A stretch of 44,683 bases of DNA from Bacillota bacterium (GTDB lineage: Bacteria; Bacillota; Clostridia; Peptostreptococcales; Anaerovoracaceae), in assembly GCA_016293805.1 (NCBI GenBank), contig JAEDDI010000012.1, positions 1 through 44,683 on the forward strand. Reading direction: 5' to 3'. The translations under genes were made by a program, and so were the position numbers. A model generated the notes under the pieces. It did not search any database. It was not told the origin of the DNA and worked only from the letters and a program-made list of their open reading frames with translations. Shown here piece by piece: positions 1 through 8,373 of this stretch; the first letter of the stretch is position 1; every line of letters starts with the position of its first letter.

Positions 1-251
1 AGGGCGGCAGCTCCTTTCGCAGCAACCGTCTCGACTATCTCACACTGTTTTTTTACATCATCTCTGATTGCAAAAAAACCGGTGAGAAGAGCAGTATCTT
101 CTATTTCAACAAACTCTTTAATTTCTGCTATATCAACAGGTTCAAGAACATATGCATGTCTTATTCTCCTGTTAAGCCCTTCTTCTCCGGCGAGAAGTCT
201 TGCTTCATTAAATGTATGAAGCTGCAGACAGTTACTAACGGTCGTCCTCAT
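1..251 (-). CDS. PucR-type transcriptional regulator, N-terminal part (cut by window edge)
   Basis: The reading frame begins at ATG 249-251, inside the last codons of ftsH, and runs off the left edge after about 83 codons. A strong GAGGAGGAG ribosome site at 262-270 fixes this start. The segment reading GLNRRIRHAYVLEPVDIAEI, then EDTALLTGFFAIRDD, matches the start of the PucR/CdaR purine-catabolism-regulator N-terminal domain, in which a conserved glycine-leucine-arginine stretch is followed by a hydrophobic TG motif. Proteins of this family usually end in a helix-turn-helix, which would lie outside the window. The 17-base overlap with ftsH suggests translational coupling. Its target is unknown. 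Confidence 0.7.
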   Translation of the reverse strand, partial: MRTTVSNCLQLHTFNEARLLAGEEGLNRRIRHAYVLEPVDIAEIKEFVEIEDTALLTGFFAIRDDVKKQCEIVETVAAKGAAA

Positions 252-2292
252 TTTCCTTATTCTCCTCCTCAGGATCTCCTGTCAGTTCATCGTATGTGAA
301 AACACCTTCCGGAATGTCAGCTTCGACTTCTTCAGAATCATCTTCGAATCCGGCACCGGCATCCTCTTCAGCCTGCCTTTCCTCTGCCGCTATTCTGTTT
401 ATTTCGTTTTCAGCATCTCTTTCTGCTTTAAGGAGATTCATCTCTTCTGCTATTTCTTCAGGAGAAGCTTCTCCTGTATATAATCTTTCAAACTGCTGTC
501 CATCGATTGTTTCAACCAGAAGAAGAGCCCTGGCAACACGTTCAAGCTTCTCATCCTCATCTTTGAGAATTCTTGTAGCCTCATCGTACGCCTCATTTAT
601 AATTCTTCTGATTTCAACATCTATTTCAGCTGCAACCTCTTCAGAATACTTCTTGCTGCTTGTGAAATCCTTTCCAAGGAATACCTCGTCAGAGTCGCTG
701 TAGTTTACGGCACCCAGTTTTTCACTGAATCCGTATTTGGTAATCATATCTCTTGCAATCTCAGTCGCCTTCTGAATATCTCCTGAAGCGCCTGTTGAAA
801 TATCATCAAGCTTGAGCTGTTCTGCAACTCTGCCGCCAAGGCATGTGGCGATATAGTTCTGCATATAACTCTTGGTATTGAATGTTACATCCTCCTTAGG
901 CAGATACATTGTGAATCCGCCGGCAGTTCCCCTCGGCACGATTGTAACCTGATGAACAGGATCTGTACCCGGAAGAGATCTTGTAACAACCGCGTGACCC
1001 GCTTCATGATATGCTGTAAGAATTCTTTCCTTCTCGGAGATTATTCTTGATTTCTTTTCAGGACCCATCATAACCTTTGTTATTGCTTCTTCAATTTCAT
1101 CCATCCTGATAGTCTTTCCGTTTCTTCTTGCTGTAAGAAGAGCAGCCTCATTGAGCATGTTCTCAATATCTGCAGGTGTGAATCCCGGTGTTCTCTGTGC
1201 CAGCATCTTAAGATCAACATCAGGGTCAAGATGCTTATTTCTTGAATGAACTGCAAATATTTCTTCTCTTCCTCTGATATCAGGTCTGCCAATGACTATC
1301 TGTCTGTCAAATCTGCCAGGTCTTAGAAGAGCAGGGTCCAGTACATCAGGTCTGTTTGTTGCAGCAAGAATAATGATACCCGAATTCTGTGCGAATCCAT
1401 CCATTTCAACCAGCAGCTGGTTCAGTGTCTGTTCTCTTTCATCGTTTCCGCCGCCAAGGCCTGCACCTCTTTTACGGCCCACAGCATCAATTTCGTCTAT
1501 GAATACTATGCACGGAGAGTTCTTCTTGGCCTGCTCAAACAGATCTCTTACTCTTGATGCTCCTACACCGACGAACATTTCAACAAAGTCAGAACCTGAT
1601 ATTGTGAAGAACGGAACCCCCGCTTCACCTGCGCACGCCTTTGAAATATATGTCTTTCCTGTTCCCGGAGGACCTACAAGAAGTATTCCCTTAGGTATTC
1701 TTGCACCGATTTCATTATATTTCCTAGGGTTCTTAAGGAAGTCTACTATTTCTTCCAGTTCTCCCTTTTCCTCCTGAAGTCCCGCTACATCCTTGAATGT
1801 GACTTTCTTGAGTTCATCGCTCTTCTGAAGTTTCGCACGGCTTCTTCCAAACTGCATCGCCTTGCCGTTTCCGCCGCCCTGATTCATCATGAACATGAAC
1901 AGGAAAATCAGCACAACAACCATAATGATTGTCGGAAGCATCTGTACAAACAGCGATTCACGCTTAGGCTCGCTTGTAAACGAAACCTTTCCCTCTTCTG
2001 AAAGCGGTCCGATATAGTTGTCTATCAGGTACTGAATTTCGGCATTTGTGCTGAAAGTTGTCTTGGCTATTGTATTGCCTTTTGTCAGCGTAACCGCCAC
2101 ATCGGTACCCACAATATTAATCTCCTTGATTACATCCTTACCGTTCATCTCCTGGCTGAGGCTGCTCACAAGCTGCGAATATGTATATTCTTCAACTTTT
2201 TCCGATTCGTCAAAGTTGAGGAAGTATGCAAAGCCCATTACCAGGGCGAAGATCAGGATATATATCCCTATGTTTTTAGTAACCTTGTTCAA
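235..2292 (-). CDS. ftsH: ATP-dependent zinc metalloprotease FtsH
   Basis: Membrane-anchored AAA+ protease that degrades misassembled membrane proteins and short-lived regulators. The 685-residue chain has a first membrane helix at about 7-25, a small extracytoplasmic domain, a second helix at about 118-137, the Walker A GPPGTGKT at 207-214, Walker B IVFIDEID at about 262-269, and an arginine-finger region with RPGRFDR at about 324-330. The zinc-binding HEAGH sits at 429-433. The C-terminus is a long acidic tail rich in Glu and Asp. The start codon is TTG at 2290-2292, preceded by GGGAGG about nine bases upstream. It lies 59 bases downstream of tilS. The usual hpt gene between tilS and ftsH is absent. 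Confidence 0.97.
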   Translation of the reverse strand: MNKVTKNIGIYILIFALVMGFAYFLNFDESEKVEEYTYSQLVSSLSQEMNGKDVIKEINIVGTDVAVTLTKGNTIAKTTFSTNAEIQYLIDNYIGPLSEEGKVSFTSEPKRESLFVQMLPTIIMVVVLIFLFMFMMNQGGGNGKAMQFGRSRAKLQKSDELKKVTFKDVAGLQEEKGELEEIVDFLKNPRKYNEIGARIPKGILLVGPPGTGKTYISKACAGEAGVPFFTISGSDFVEMFVGVGASRVRDLFEQAKKNSPCIVFIDEIDAVGRKRGAGLGGGNDEREQTLNQLLVEMDGFAQNSGIIILAATNRPDVLDPALLRPGRFDRQIVIGRPDIRGREEIFAVHSRNKHLDPDVDLKMLAQRTPGFTPADIENMLNEAALLTARRNGKTIRMDEIEEAITKVMMGPEKKSRIISEKERILTAYHEAGHAVVTRSLPGTDPVHQVTIVPRGTAGGFTMYLPKEDVTFNTKSYMQNYIATCLGGRVAEQLKLDDISTGASGDIQKATEIARDMITKYGFSEKLGAVNYSDSDEVFLGKDFTSSKKYSEEVAAEIDVEIRRIINEAYDEATRILKDEDEKLERVARALLLVETIDGQQFERLYTGEASPEEIAEEMNLLKAERDAENEINRIAAEERQAEEDAGAGFEDDSEEVEADIPEGVFTYDELTGDPEEENKENEDDR

Positions 2293-2351
2293 ATTCTCGG
2301 TCCTCCCTTTTTGTAATGCATCCCAAATCGTGGATATCTATTTTATCATAT

Positions 2352-3653
2352 CTATACAATTATTTCAATCTCAACAGTACTGCTCGTCTCATCTGTCGCT
2401 CTGTATTCTGAAGAATACCTGTACCCTGCAACCCACAGAACTTCATTTCCTATGGCTGCAAGCCTTATGCTGTCTCTTAATTCTTCCGGAATCTTCATGT
2501 CTATGAAAAGTTTCTTAATCTTTTTCCTGCCTCCTGCAAGACGGATATAGTCTCCGGGTTTTCTTGTTCTGACAACAACTTTGTCTGTTCCAAATTCGCT
2601 GATGAGTCTGTCTCTGTCAAAAACCGCCTTAAGAACAACTCCCTGCTCATCCGGCACTTTCCCCTTCCTGCGGATTCTGAAAACTCCGTACTGCACAACA
2701 GCCTCATATCCTCCGGGCAGATCTGTCCTGATTGATGTCCGTCCCTTTTCAGCTATATCAAGGCATGCTCTTATATGAACCATGGACATATCCTCGGCAA
2801 GTCCTGCTCCTGCTGCGATATCCATGACAATTCTTGACGAAAGACTGTAAGGAAGTTCCGTCAGCCTGTCTGCAAGCACGCCTCCATCCTTTTCAATACT
2901 CTTTCTTGCCTTCACTGCCTCATTTCTTAGGTATTCCCTGTCCCTGTGAAGAATCGACGAGAGCCTGAGAAGCGAATCAGTGAAGTTCTCTGAAAAGTTC
3001 TCTTCAATGTACGGTATGAGATCCAGCCTTATTCTGTTTCTTGTGTACTCCCTGTCGCTGTTGGTATGGTCTGTCCTCGGATGAAGATTTTTCTCCGCGC
3101 AGTATGCTTCGATATCTGTTCTCCTGACATCCAGAAGCGGCCTTATTATATCATAGCCCTTTCTGCTCCTTCGGCTGTATGCCATGGCAGCAAGTCCGTC
3201 AGGTCCTGTTCCTCTGATGAGTCTGAAAAGCATTGTCTCGCACTGATCACCCGCATTTTGTGCAACTGCTATTTTCACATTGCCATCTGATGCTGATGCT
3301 GCATCATCGAAAGCCTCGTATCTCACATCTCTTCCGGTTTCCTCAAGCGTTCTTCCGCTCTCCTCTGCAAGAGACGGGCAGTCATAAACATACTGTCTGC
3401 ATACTATTCCGCTTTCATCACAGAGTCTCTGCACATAACGGGCGTCCTCCTCTGCAAGTCCCGGCCGGAACATATGGTTTACATGAACTGCCTCAAGTGT
3501 GAATCCAAGTTCCTCCCTTAACTCCATCAGAACTGAAAAGAGACACACTGAATCAGGACCTCCTGAAAGGCCCGTCACAATGTGATCTCCTCTGTCTATC
3601 AGTTTATTATCAAGAATCGTCTTAAGGATTCGTTCTTTTACATCGATACTCAT
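2352..3653 (-). CDS. tilS: tRNA(Ile)-lysidine synthase TilS
   Basis: Adds lysine to C34 of the CAU-anticodon isoleucine tRNA so that it reads AUA. The N-type ATP pyrophosphatase loop LSGGPDS is at residues 29-35. The middle holds the HNxxDQxET-like stretch (AQNAGDQCETMLFRLIRG), and the C-terminal half has the TilS substrate-binding domain ending in the VRTRKPGDYIRL..KKIKKLFID signature. Length (433) is normal for the family. The ATG at 3651-3653 has no ribosome site; instead a TATAAT box ends only six bases upstream, so the mRNA may be leaderless (see promoter). It lies just downstream of the ABC exporter genes. Confidence 0.95.
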   Translation of the reverse strand: MSIDVKERILKTILDNKLIDRGDHIVTGLSGGPDSVCLFSVLMELREELGFTLEAVHVNHMFRPGLAEEDARYVQRLCDESGIVCRQYVYDCPSLAEESGRTLEETGRDVRYEAFDDAASASDGNVKIAVAQNAGDQCETMLFRLIRGTGPDGLAAMAYSRRSRKGYDIIRPLLDVRRTDIEAYCAEKNLHPRTDHTNSDREYTRNRIRLDLIPYIEENFSENFTDSLLRLSSILHRDREYLRNEAVKARKSIEKDGGVLADRLTELPYSLSSRIVMDIAAGAGLAEDMSMVHIRACLDIAEKGRTSIRTDLPGGYEAVVQYGVFRIRRKGKVPDEQGVVLKAVFDRDRLISEFGTDKVVVRTRKPGDYIRLAGGRKKIKKLFIDMKIPEELRDSIRLAAIGNEVLWVAGYRYSSEYRATDETSSTVEIEIIV

Positions 3654-3659
3654 GACAAC

Positions 3660-3687
3660 ATTATATCACTTTTTTGTGTTCAGTAAA
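3660..3687 (-). promoter_or_regulatory. Predicted tilS promoter giving a leaderless transcript
   Basis: Read on the minus strand, TTTACT (3682-3687) is followed after 16 bases by a perfect TATAAT (3660-3665). Only six bases (GTTGTC) separate the -10 box from the tilS ATG, so transcription should start at or one base before the A of the start codon. No Shine-Dalgarno sequence is present. Confidence 0.55.
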
Positions 3688-3695
3688 CAAAAACG

Positions 3696-5615
3696 TTATG
3701 CAATATCTTCAAACTGGGAATTGTACAGTTCAGCGTAAAATCCGCCAAGTGCAATCAGTTCATCATGTGTTCCCTGCTCGATGATGTCGCCTTCCTTCAT
3801 AACCAGAATCACATCCGCATTCCTTATGGTAGAAAGTCTGTGAGCTATTACAAAACTTGTTCTTCCTGCCATCAGTGTGTCCATAGCCTTCTGGATAGCG
3901 TGCTCTGTTCTGGTGTCAACAGAACTTGTCGCCTCATCCAGTATCAGGATAGGCTTGTCTGCAAGTATTGCTCTTGTAATGGTAATAAGCTGCTTCTGTC
4001 CCTGTGATATATTTGTAGCATCTTCGTTAAGTTCCATGCTGTATCCTCCGGGAAGCGTCCTTATAAAGCGGTCTGCATGGGCAGCCTTTGCCGCAGCTAC
4101 AACTTCTTCGTCCGTCGCATCGAGTTTCCCGTATCTTATGTTCTCCATTATACTGCCCTTGAACAGCCATGTATCCTGAAGAACCATTCCGAATGCACTT
4201 CTTAGCTCATGTCTGTCAAAACCTGATATATCTCTGTCATCTATGAGTATCCTTCCGGAATCCAGGTCGTAAAAATGCATAAGCAGCTTTACCATTGTGG
4301 TCTTGCCTGCGCCTGTCGGTCCGACAATTGCAACAGTCTGTCCGGGCTTTACTGATGCTGACCAGTCGTTGATAACTGTTTTGTCACTTGTATATCCGAA
4401 GCGAACATGCTCAAAATCAACTTTGCCGTGAATATCTTCAGCTCTGTATTCATAAATTGCTGAATCTACTTCCTCTTCTTCCTCGAGGAATTCAAATACG
4501 CGCTCAGCAGCCGCGACCATCGACTGAAGCTGGTTAGAAACCTGCGCCAGCTGCTGTATCGGCTGGGTAAAGTTTCTTACATACTGTATGAACGCCTGTA
4601 TATCTCCAACCGTTATTCTGCCCTTTGCTGCAAGTATTGCACCCGATACCGCAACGGCAACATACCCCAGATTGCCTACAAACTGCATGATAGGCTGCAT
4701 CAGCCCCGAAAGGAACTGAGATTTGAAAGCCGACTCATAAAGTCTGTCATTGCATTCCTCAAATTTTTCAACTGCAGATGCTTCTCTGTTAAAAACTTTA
4801 ACAACTGTCTGACCGCTGTATATTTCCTCCACCTGACCGTTGATTTCTCCCAGATACTTCTGCTGATTAATAAAGTGGGTCTGCGATCTGGAAACCACCA
4901 GCATCATAAGAAGCACACTTACAGGCAGAATAATCAGTGTGATCAACGTCATAAGCGGACTTATGGAAAGCATCATAACTGCAACACCGATTATAGTTGT
5001 AACAAATGTTATAAGCTGGGTCAGCGCCTGATTCAGTGACTGTCCAAGTGTATCAACATCGTTTGTTATCCTAGACAGCACCTCTCCTGTCGTTCTGCTC
5101 TCAAAATATTTCAAAGGAAGCCTGTGTATCTTATGACTTATGGCCTCTCTGAGTTCAAAGGCAACATTCTGGGATACTCCCGACATTGTGTACATCTGAA
5201 TAAAACTGCACAGCGAACTTATTCCATATATTGCAAGAGTAGCAATCAGAATTTTAGCTATGATATCAAACTGAATTTCTCCTGTTCCCTGTATCTTCGC
5301 CACCAGACCTGTAAACAGTTCTGTGGTTGCCTTTCCCATGATTTTCGGTCCGATTATGCTAAACACTGTACTTGCAACCGCAAAAGCCCAGACCATAAGA
5401 ACTCGCACCTTATGTCTGTTCATAAACTTTATAAGTTTTTTCAGGCTTCCTCTGAAATCCTCGGCCTTGTCCGCAGGCATGCCCGGAGGACCTCCGCCCG
5501 GACCGTGAGGACCTCTTCTTCCTGTCTTCATGTTTCTGCTTCGGCGCTGTTCATGGAGTTTTCTTGCCTGTTCTATACGGGCCTGTTTTTTTTCTTTTCT
5601 CGTCATTTTCTCCAT
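3696..5615 (-). CDS. ABC exporter, fused permease/ATPase, catalytically consensus half
   Basis: A 639-residue half-transporter: Lys/Arg-rich cytosolic leader (1-65), six membrane helices (about 70-370) and a nucleotide-binding domain. The nucleotide site has Walker A GPTGAGKTT, Walker B LILDEATSSVD with the catalytic Glu, and the H-loop AHRLSTI. Its own signature is atypical: NISQGQKQ instead of LSGGQ. It starts five bases after the end of the partner gene behind AAGGAG, so the two are translated together. With the partner it should form a heterodimeric type IV exporter of the BmrCD/TM287-288 kind, exporting drugs or lipophilic compounds across the membrane. The MarR gene in front points to an inducible drug-efflux role; the substrate is not known. 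Confidence 0.9.
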   Translation of the reverse strand: MEKMTRKEKKQARIEQARKLHEQRRSRNMKTGRRGPHGPGGGPPGMPADKAEDFRGSLKKLIKFMNRHKVRVLMVWAFAVASTVFSIIGPKIMGKATTELFTGLVAKIQGTGEIQFDIIAKILIATLAIYGISSLCSFIQMYTMSGVSQNVAFELREAISHKIHRLPLKYFESRTTGEVLSRITNDVDTLGQSLNQALTQLITFVTTIIGVAVMMLSISPLMTLITLIILPVSVLLMMLVVSRSQTHFINQQKYLGEINGQVEEIYSGQTVVKVFNREASAVEKFEECNDRLYESAFKSQFLSGLMQPIMQFVGNLGYVAVAVSGAILAAKGRITVGDIQAFIQYVRNFTQPIQQLAQVSNQLQSMVAAAERVFEFLEEEEEVDSAIYEYRAEDIHGKVDFEHVRFGYTSDKTVINDWSASVKPGQTVAIVGPTGAGKTTMVKLLMHFYDLDSGRILIDDRDISGFDRHELRSAFGMVLQDTWLFKGSIMENIRYGKLDATDEEVVAAAKAAHADRFIRTLPGGYSMELNEDATNISQGQKQLITITRAILADKPILILDEATSSVDTRTEHAIQKAMDTLMAGRTSFVIAHRLSTIRNADVILVMKEGDIIEQGTHDELIALGGFYAELYNSQFEDIA

Positions 5616-5620
5616 TCACA

Positions 5621-7786
5621 TCATCTCCTTCCGAGCTCTTCCTCGCTGAGCTGACTCTCTGCGATTTCTCTGTATGCCTCGCATGTATCAAGAAGCTGGC
5701 TGTGAGTTCCGGTACCTGCTATCTTTCCATCATCCAGAACAATTATTCTGTCTGCGTGAAGTATAGTTGCAATTCTCTGCGCAACAATTATTACTGTTGA
5801 GTTTACTGTTACTTCTGCAAGTGCTTTTCTCAGTTCAGCATCGGTTCTGTAGTCTAGTGCCGAAAAACTGTCATCAAAAATATATATTTCCGGATCCGAA
5901 GCTATCGCTCTCGCAATTGAAAGCCTCTGCTTCTGTCCTCCGGATACATTGCTTCCCCCCTGAGCTATTGCTCTTCTGTATCCTTCTTCGTTTTCCTCTA
6001 TGAACGATGAGGCCTGTGCAATCTGTGCAGCCCTCCTCATTTTCTCTTCACTGATATCATCCGAAGCGAAACCGATATTTGAGGATATATCCCCACTGAA
6101 AAGGATTCCCTTCTGAGGCACATATCCTGTCATTCCTCTAAGCTGGGAAAGATTCATATCGCGGACATCAACACCGTCGACTGTAACCCGTCCCTCTGTA
6201 ACATCGTAAAACCTCGGGATGAGATTGATAAGAGTTGTTTTGCCGCAGCCTGTCGAACCGATTATGGCAGTTGTCTTTCCCGGTTCAGCCTCAAACGAGA
6301 TATCTGAAAGAACATCATCATCAGCACCCGGATATCTGAATGAAACATTTTCAAACCTGACAATTCCCCTTGGTTTATCAATAACCACCGGATTCTCTTT
6401 TTCTTTTACCGATGCTTCTGTATTCATAACTTCCGCGATTCTGTCTGCTGCAACTCCTGCACGGGGAACAAAAACAGCAGCCATCGTAAGCATCATAAAT
6501 GACATTACAATCTGCATAGTATATGTAATGAATGCAATAAGATCTCCTACCTGAAGATTGCCCAGATCTGCACCCTTTGCTCCAAACCATACAATCAGAA
6601 CAGCGATACCGTTCATTATAATCATCATCGCAGGCATCATCACCGACATAGCTCGCTGTGTAAAAAGCTGAGTCTTCATCAGTTTCTCTGATGCCTCAGT
6701 GAACCGCCTTTCTTCGAAACGTTCTCTTGAGAAGGCACGAATAACAGGAACACCTGATACTATCTCTCTTGATACAAGGTTCACCCTGTCAACCAGAGTC
6801 TGCATTATCTTGAATTTTGGCATTGTCACAGTCATTATTGTCATCATGAGAATACATACCGCCGCAACAGCACAGACTGCAAGCCATCCCATTCCTGTTC
6901 TTGTAGCCGCAACCTTGATGCATGCTCCAATGCCCATTACAGGTGCCATCATCACCATGCGAAGAAGTATAACACAGGTCATCTGAACCTGCTGTATATC
7001 ATTTGTGCTCCTTGTTATAAGCGAGGCTGTAGAGAATCTGTCCATCTCGCTGCTTCCAAAACTCATGACCTTCGTGAAGATCTTTTTTCTGGTATCTCTT
7101 CCTATCCTTGCACCTGTTCTGCTGGCAAAATAGCTTATCGCTATTGCAGCTGCAACCATAACAAGTGTAAGCAGTATCATTGTGAATCCTGTTTTCCACA
7201 GATACTTCATCTGAATTGAGGATGTGTTAACTCCAAGCGACTCGTATTCACTCCTTACAAACTCAGCAGCCGCCTGATTCATCAGCGATTCTGAATATCT
7301 GTCATTGTCTCCCGCATACTGAGACATTTCTCCTCTCATCTTGCCGATGAGATCTTCTTTTGAAACAGCGCCGGACTTCAGAGCATCTTCCATATCTCCA
7401 AAATCAGTATCTCCCGACTGCCTGATCATATATATACCGGCCATAGGCATTGTGAGAGCTTCACAGAGTCTGTCTCTGTCTTTCCGATTACCTGTATACT
7501 TATACACAACATCTGCTTTAAGCCCTGTGGCATCTGACACTTCATAGTTATCGTCAAATACCGATATGTCATCGTCATCCATAAACAGCTTAAGAGAGTC
7601 AACTGTATCCCCGCTCAGATACTCTGCCGCCGCATCGCTGATTCCCCCCTGCTGTATTCCGACATCAACGATATCACTTGTGTACTGCGGAAGAGCCAGA
7701 TCACAGCTCACCTGTATCACAACAAGCACAAAGATGACAGCAACCGCGCTTCTGTGCTCCATAAGATAGCCAAACAGCTTACTCAT
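5621..7786 (-). CDS. ABC exporter, fused permease/ATPase, degenerate half with large extracellular loop
   Basis: A 721-residue partner of the next gene. After the first helix (about 15-32) comes an unusually long extracytoplasmic insert of about 150 residues before helix 2, then the remaining helices and the ATPase domain. Walker A (GSTGCGKTT) and the signature (NVSGGQKQRLS) are canonical. Walker B reads IFDDSFSALD, with Asp in place of the catalytic Glu, and the H-loop reads AQRIATI, with Gln in place of His. This is the degenerate-site pattern of heterodimeric exporters. The ATG at 7784-7786 is preferred because AAAGGAG lies six bases upstream; it overlaps the end of marR. The upstream TTG in the same frame is less likely. 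Confidence 0.9.
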   Translation of the reverse strand: MSKLFGYLMEHRSAVAVIFVLVVIQVSCDLALPQYTSDIVDVGIQQGGISDAAAEYLSGDTVDSLKLFMDDDDISVFDDNYEVSDATGLKADVVYKYTGNRKDRDRLCEALTMPMAGIYMIRQSGDTDFGDMEDALKSGAVSKEDLIGKMRGEMSQYAGDNDRYSESLMNQAAAEFVRSEYESLGVNTSSIQMKYLWKTGFTMILLTLVMVAAAIAISYFASRTGARIGRDTRKKIFTKVMSFGSSEMDRFSTASLITRSTNDIQQVQMTCVILLRMVMMAPVMGIGACIKVAATRTGMGWLAVCAVAAVCILMMTIMTVTMPKFKIMQTLVDRVNLVSREIVSGVPVIRAFSRERFEERRFTEASEKLMKTQLFTQRAMSVMMPAMMIIMNGIAVLIVWFGAKGADLGNLQVGDLIAFITYTMQIVMSFMMLTMAAVFVPRAGVAADRIAEVMNTEASVKEKENPVVIDKPRGIVRFENVSFRYPGADDDVLSDISFEAEPGKTTAIIGSTGCGKTTLINLIPRFYDVTEGRVTVDGVDVRDMNLSQLRGMTGYVPQKGILFSGDISSNIGFASDDISEEKMRRAAQIAQASSFIEENEEGYRRAIAQGGSNVSGGQKQRLSIARAIASDPEIYIFDDSFSALDYRTDAELRKALAEVTVNSTVIIVAQRIATILHADRIIVLDDGKIAGTGTHSQLLDTCEAYREIAESQLSEEELGRR

Positions 7787-8243
7787 CAATATCTCCTTTC
7801 TTTTCCCCCGTTTTTCTGCAGCCTGACACTTCCGTCACAACGTTTTCCCTCATCCTTACAATCGCCCGGTCGAAGACTTCTATCTCCTCTTCTGTCATTC
7901 CTCTGATAAGAATATCAAGGATCTCATCTCTCGCCTTAAGATTAATCTCATGAATGGAAAGCATCTTTTCAGAAGGATATATTCTGTTAATTCTTCTGTC
8001 CTTTTCTCCTTCAACTCTATCGATGAAACCCATACTGTGAAGTTTGTTCACAGCTCTTGCAACGCTCCCCTTGTCGACTCTGAGTTCGGCTGCTATATCT
8101 TCCTGTGAAAGTCCGGGATTTCCGCATATGACCGCAATATACGGTGCAAGCCTCACCGGAAACAGTTCACTCTTAATTTTAGAATCCATAAGTATTATCC
8201 CATATCTGTGGATAATACTTATCTCTTTTGCATAATCAAGCAT
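7779..8243 (-). CDS. MarR-family transcriptional repressor of the ABC exporter operon
   Basis: A 154-residue winged-helix regulator. The DNA-binding helices are at about 50-95 (LSQEDIAAELRVDKGSVARA, then the wing around GEKDRRINR), flanked by dimerisation helices. The start is taken at ATG 8241-8243, preceded by GGAGGG. A longer in-frame start near 8285 is rejected because it lies at or upstream of the predicted transcription start and inside the operator. The gene is first in the marR-ABC-ABC operon and overlaps the first ABC gene. Two inverted repeats between the -10 box and the start codon suggest it represses its own operon, presumably relieved by an exported compound. Confidence 0.88.
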   Translation of the reverse strand: MLDYAKEISIIHRYGIILMDSKIKSELFPVRLAPYIAVICGNPGLSQEDIAAELRVDKGSVARAVNKLHSMGFIDRVEGEKDRRINRIYPSEKMLSIHEINLKARDEILDILIRGMTEEEIEVFDRAIVRMRENVVTEVSGCRKTGEKKGDIDE

Positions 8244-8257
8244 ACGCCCTCCATTTA

Positions 8258-8315
8258 GTTGCACGTGCAACCGTTGTTCAAACAACTATTATACTGAAAA
8301 TGCTTTATGTGTCAA
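8258..8315 (-). promoter_or_regulatory. Promoter and twin MarR operators of the ABC exporter operon
   Basis: On the minus strand, a perfect TTGACA (8310-8315), 16 bases, and a perfect TATAAT (8288-8293). Starting one base after the -10 box are two 14-bp inverted repeats: GTTGTTTGAACAAC (8273-8286) and the perfect palindrome GTTGCACGTGCAAC (8258-8271), with centres 15 bp apart. Both fit GTTG-N6-CAAC. They cover the predicted transcription start, so a bound repressor would block initiation. Confidence 0.8.
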
Positions 8316-8339
8316 CAATAATAATATGATATCTATGTG

Positions 8340-8366
8340 AAAAATCCGCACCGTTTAAGATGCGGA
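8340..8366 (-). terminator. Rho-independent terminator after the COG0523 gene pair
   Basis: On the minus strand TCCGCATC pairs with GGTGCGGA (8 bp, one T-G pair) across a 6-base loop and is followed by TTTTT. It lies eight bases past the stop codon at 8374. Confidence 0.75.
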
Positions 8367-8373
8367 CTGTATT

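Noticed and set aside
5124..5654. Plus-strand 176-codon open frame
   Set aside because: Antisense to the ABC exporter genes, with no ribosome site and a shadow-like composition.
8244..8285. Longer marR start
   Set aside because: Lies at or upstream of the predicted transcription start and inside the operator repeats.
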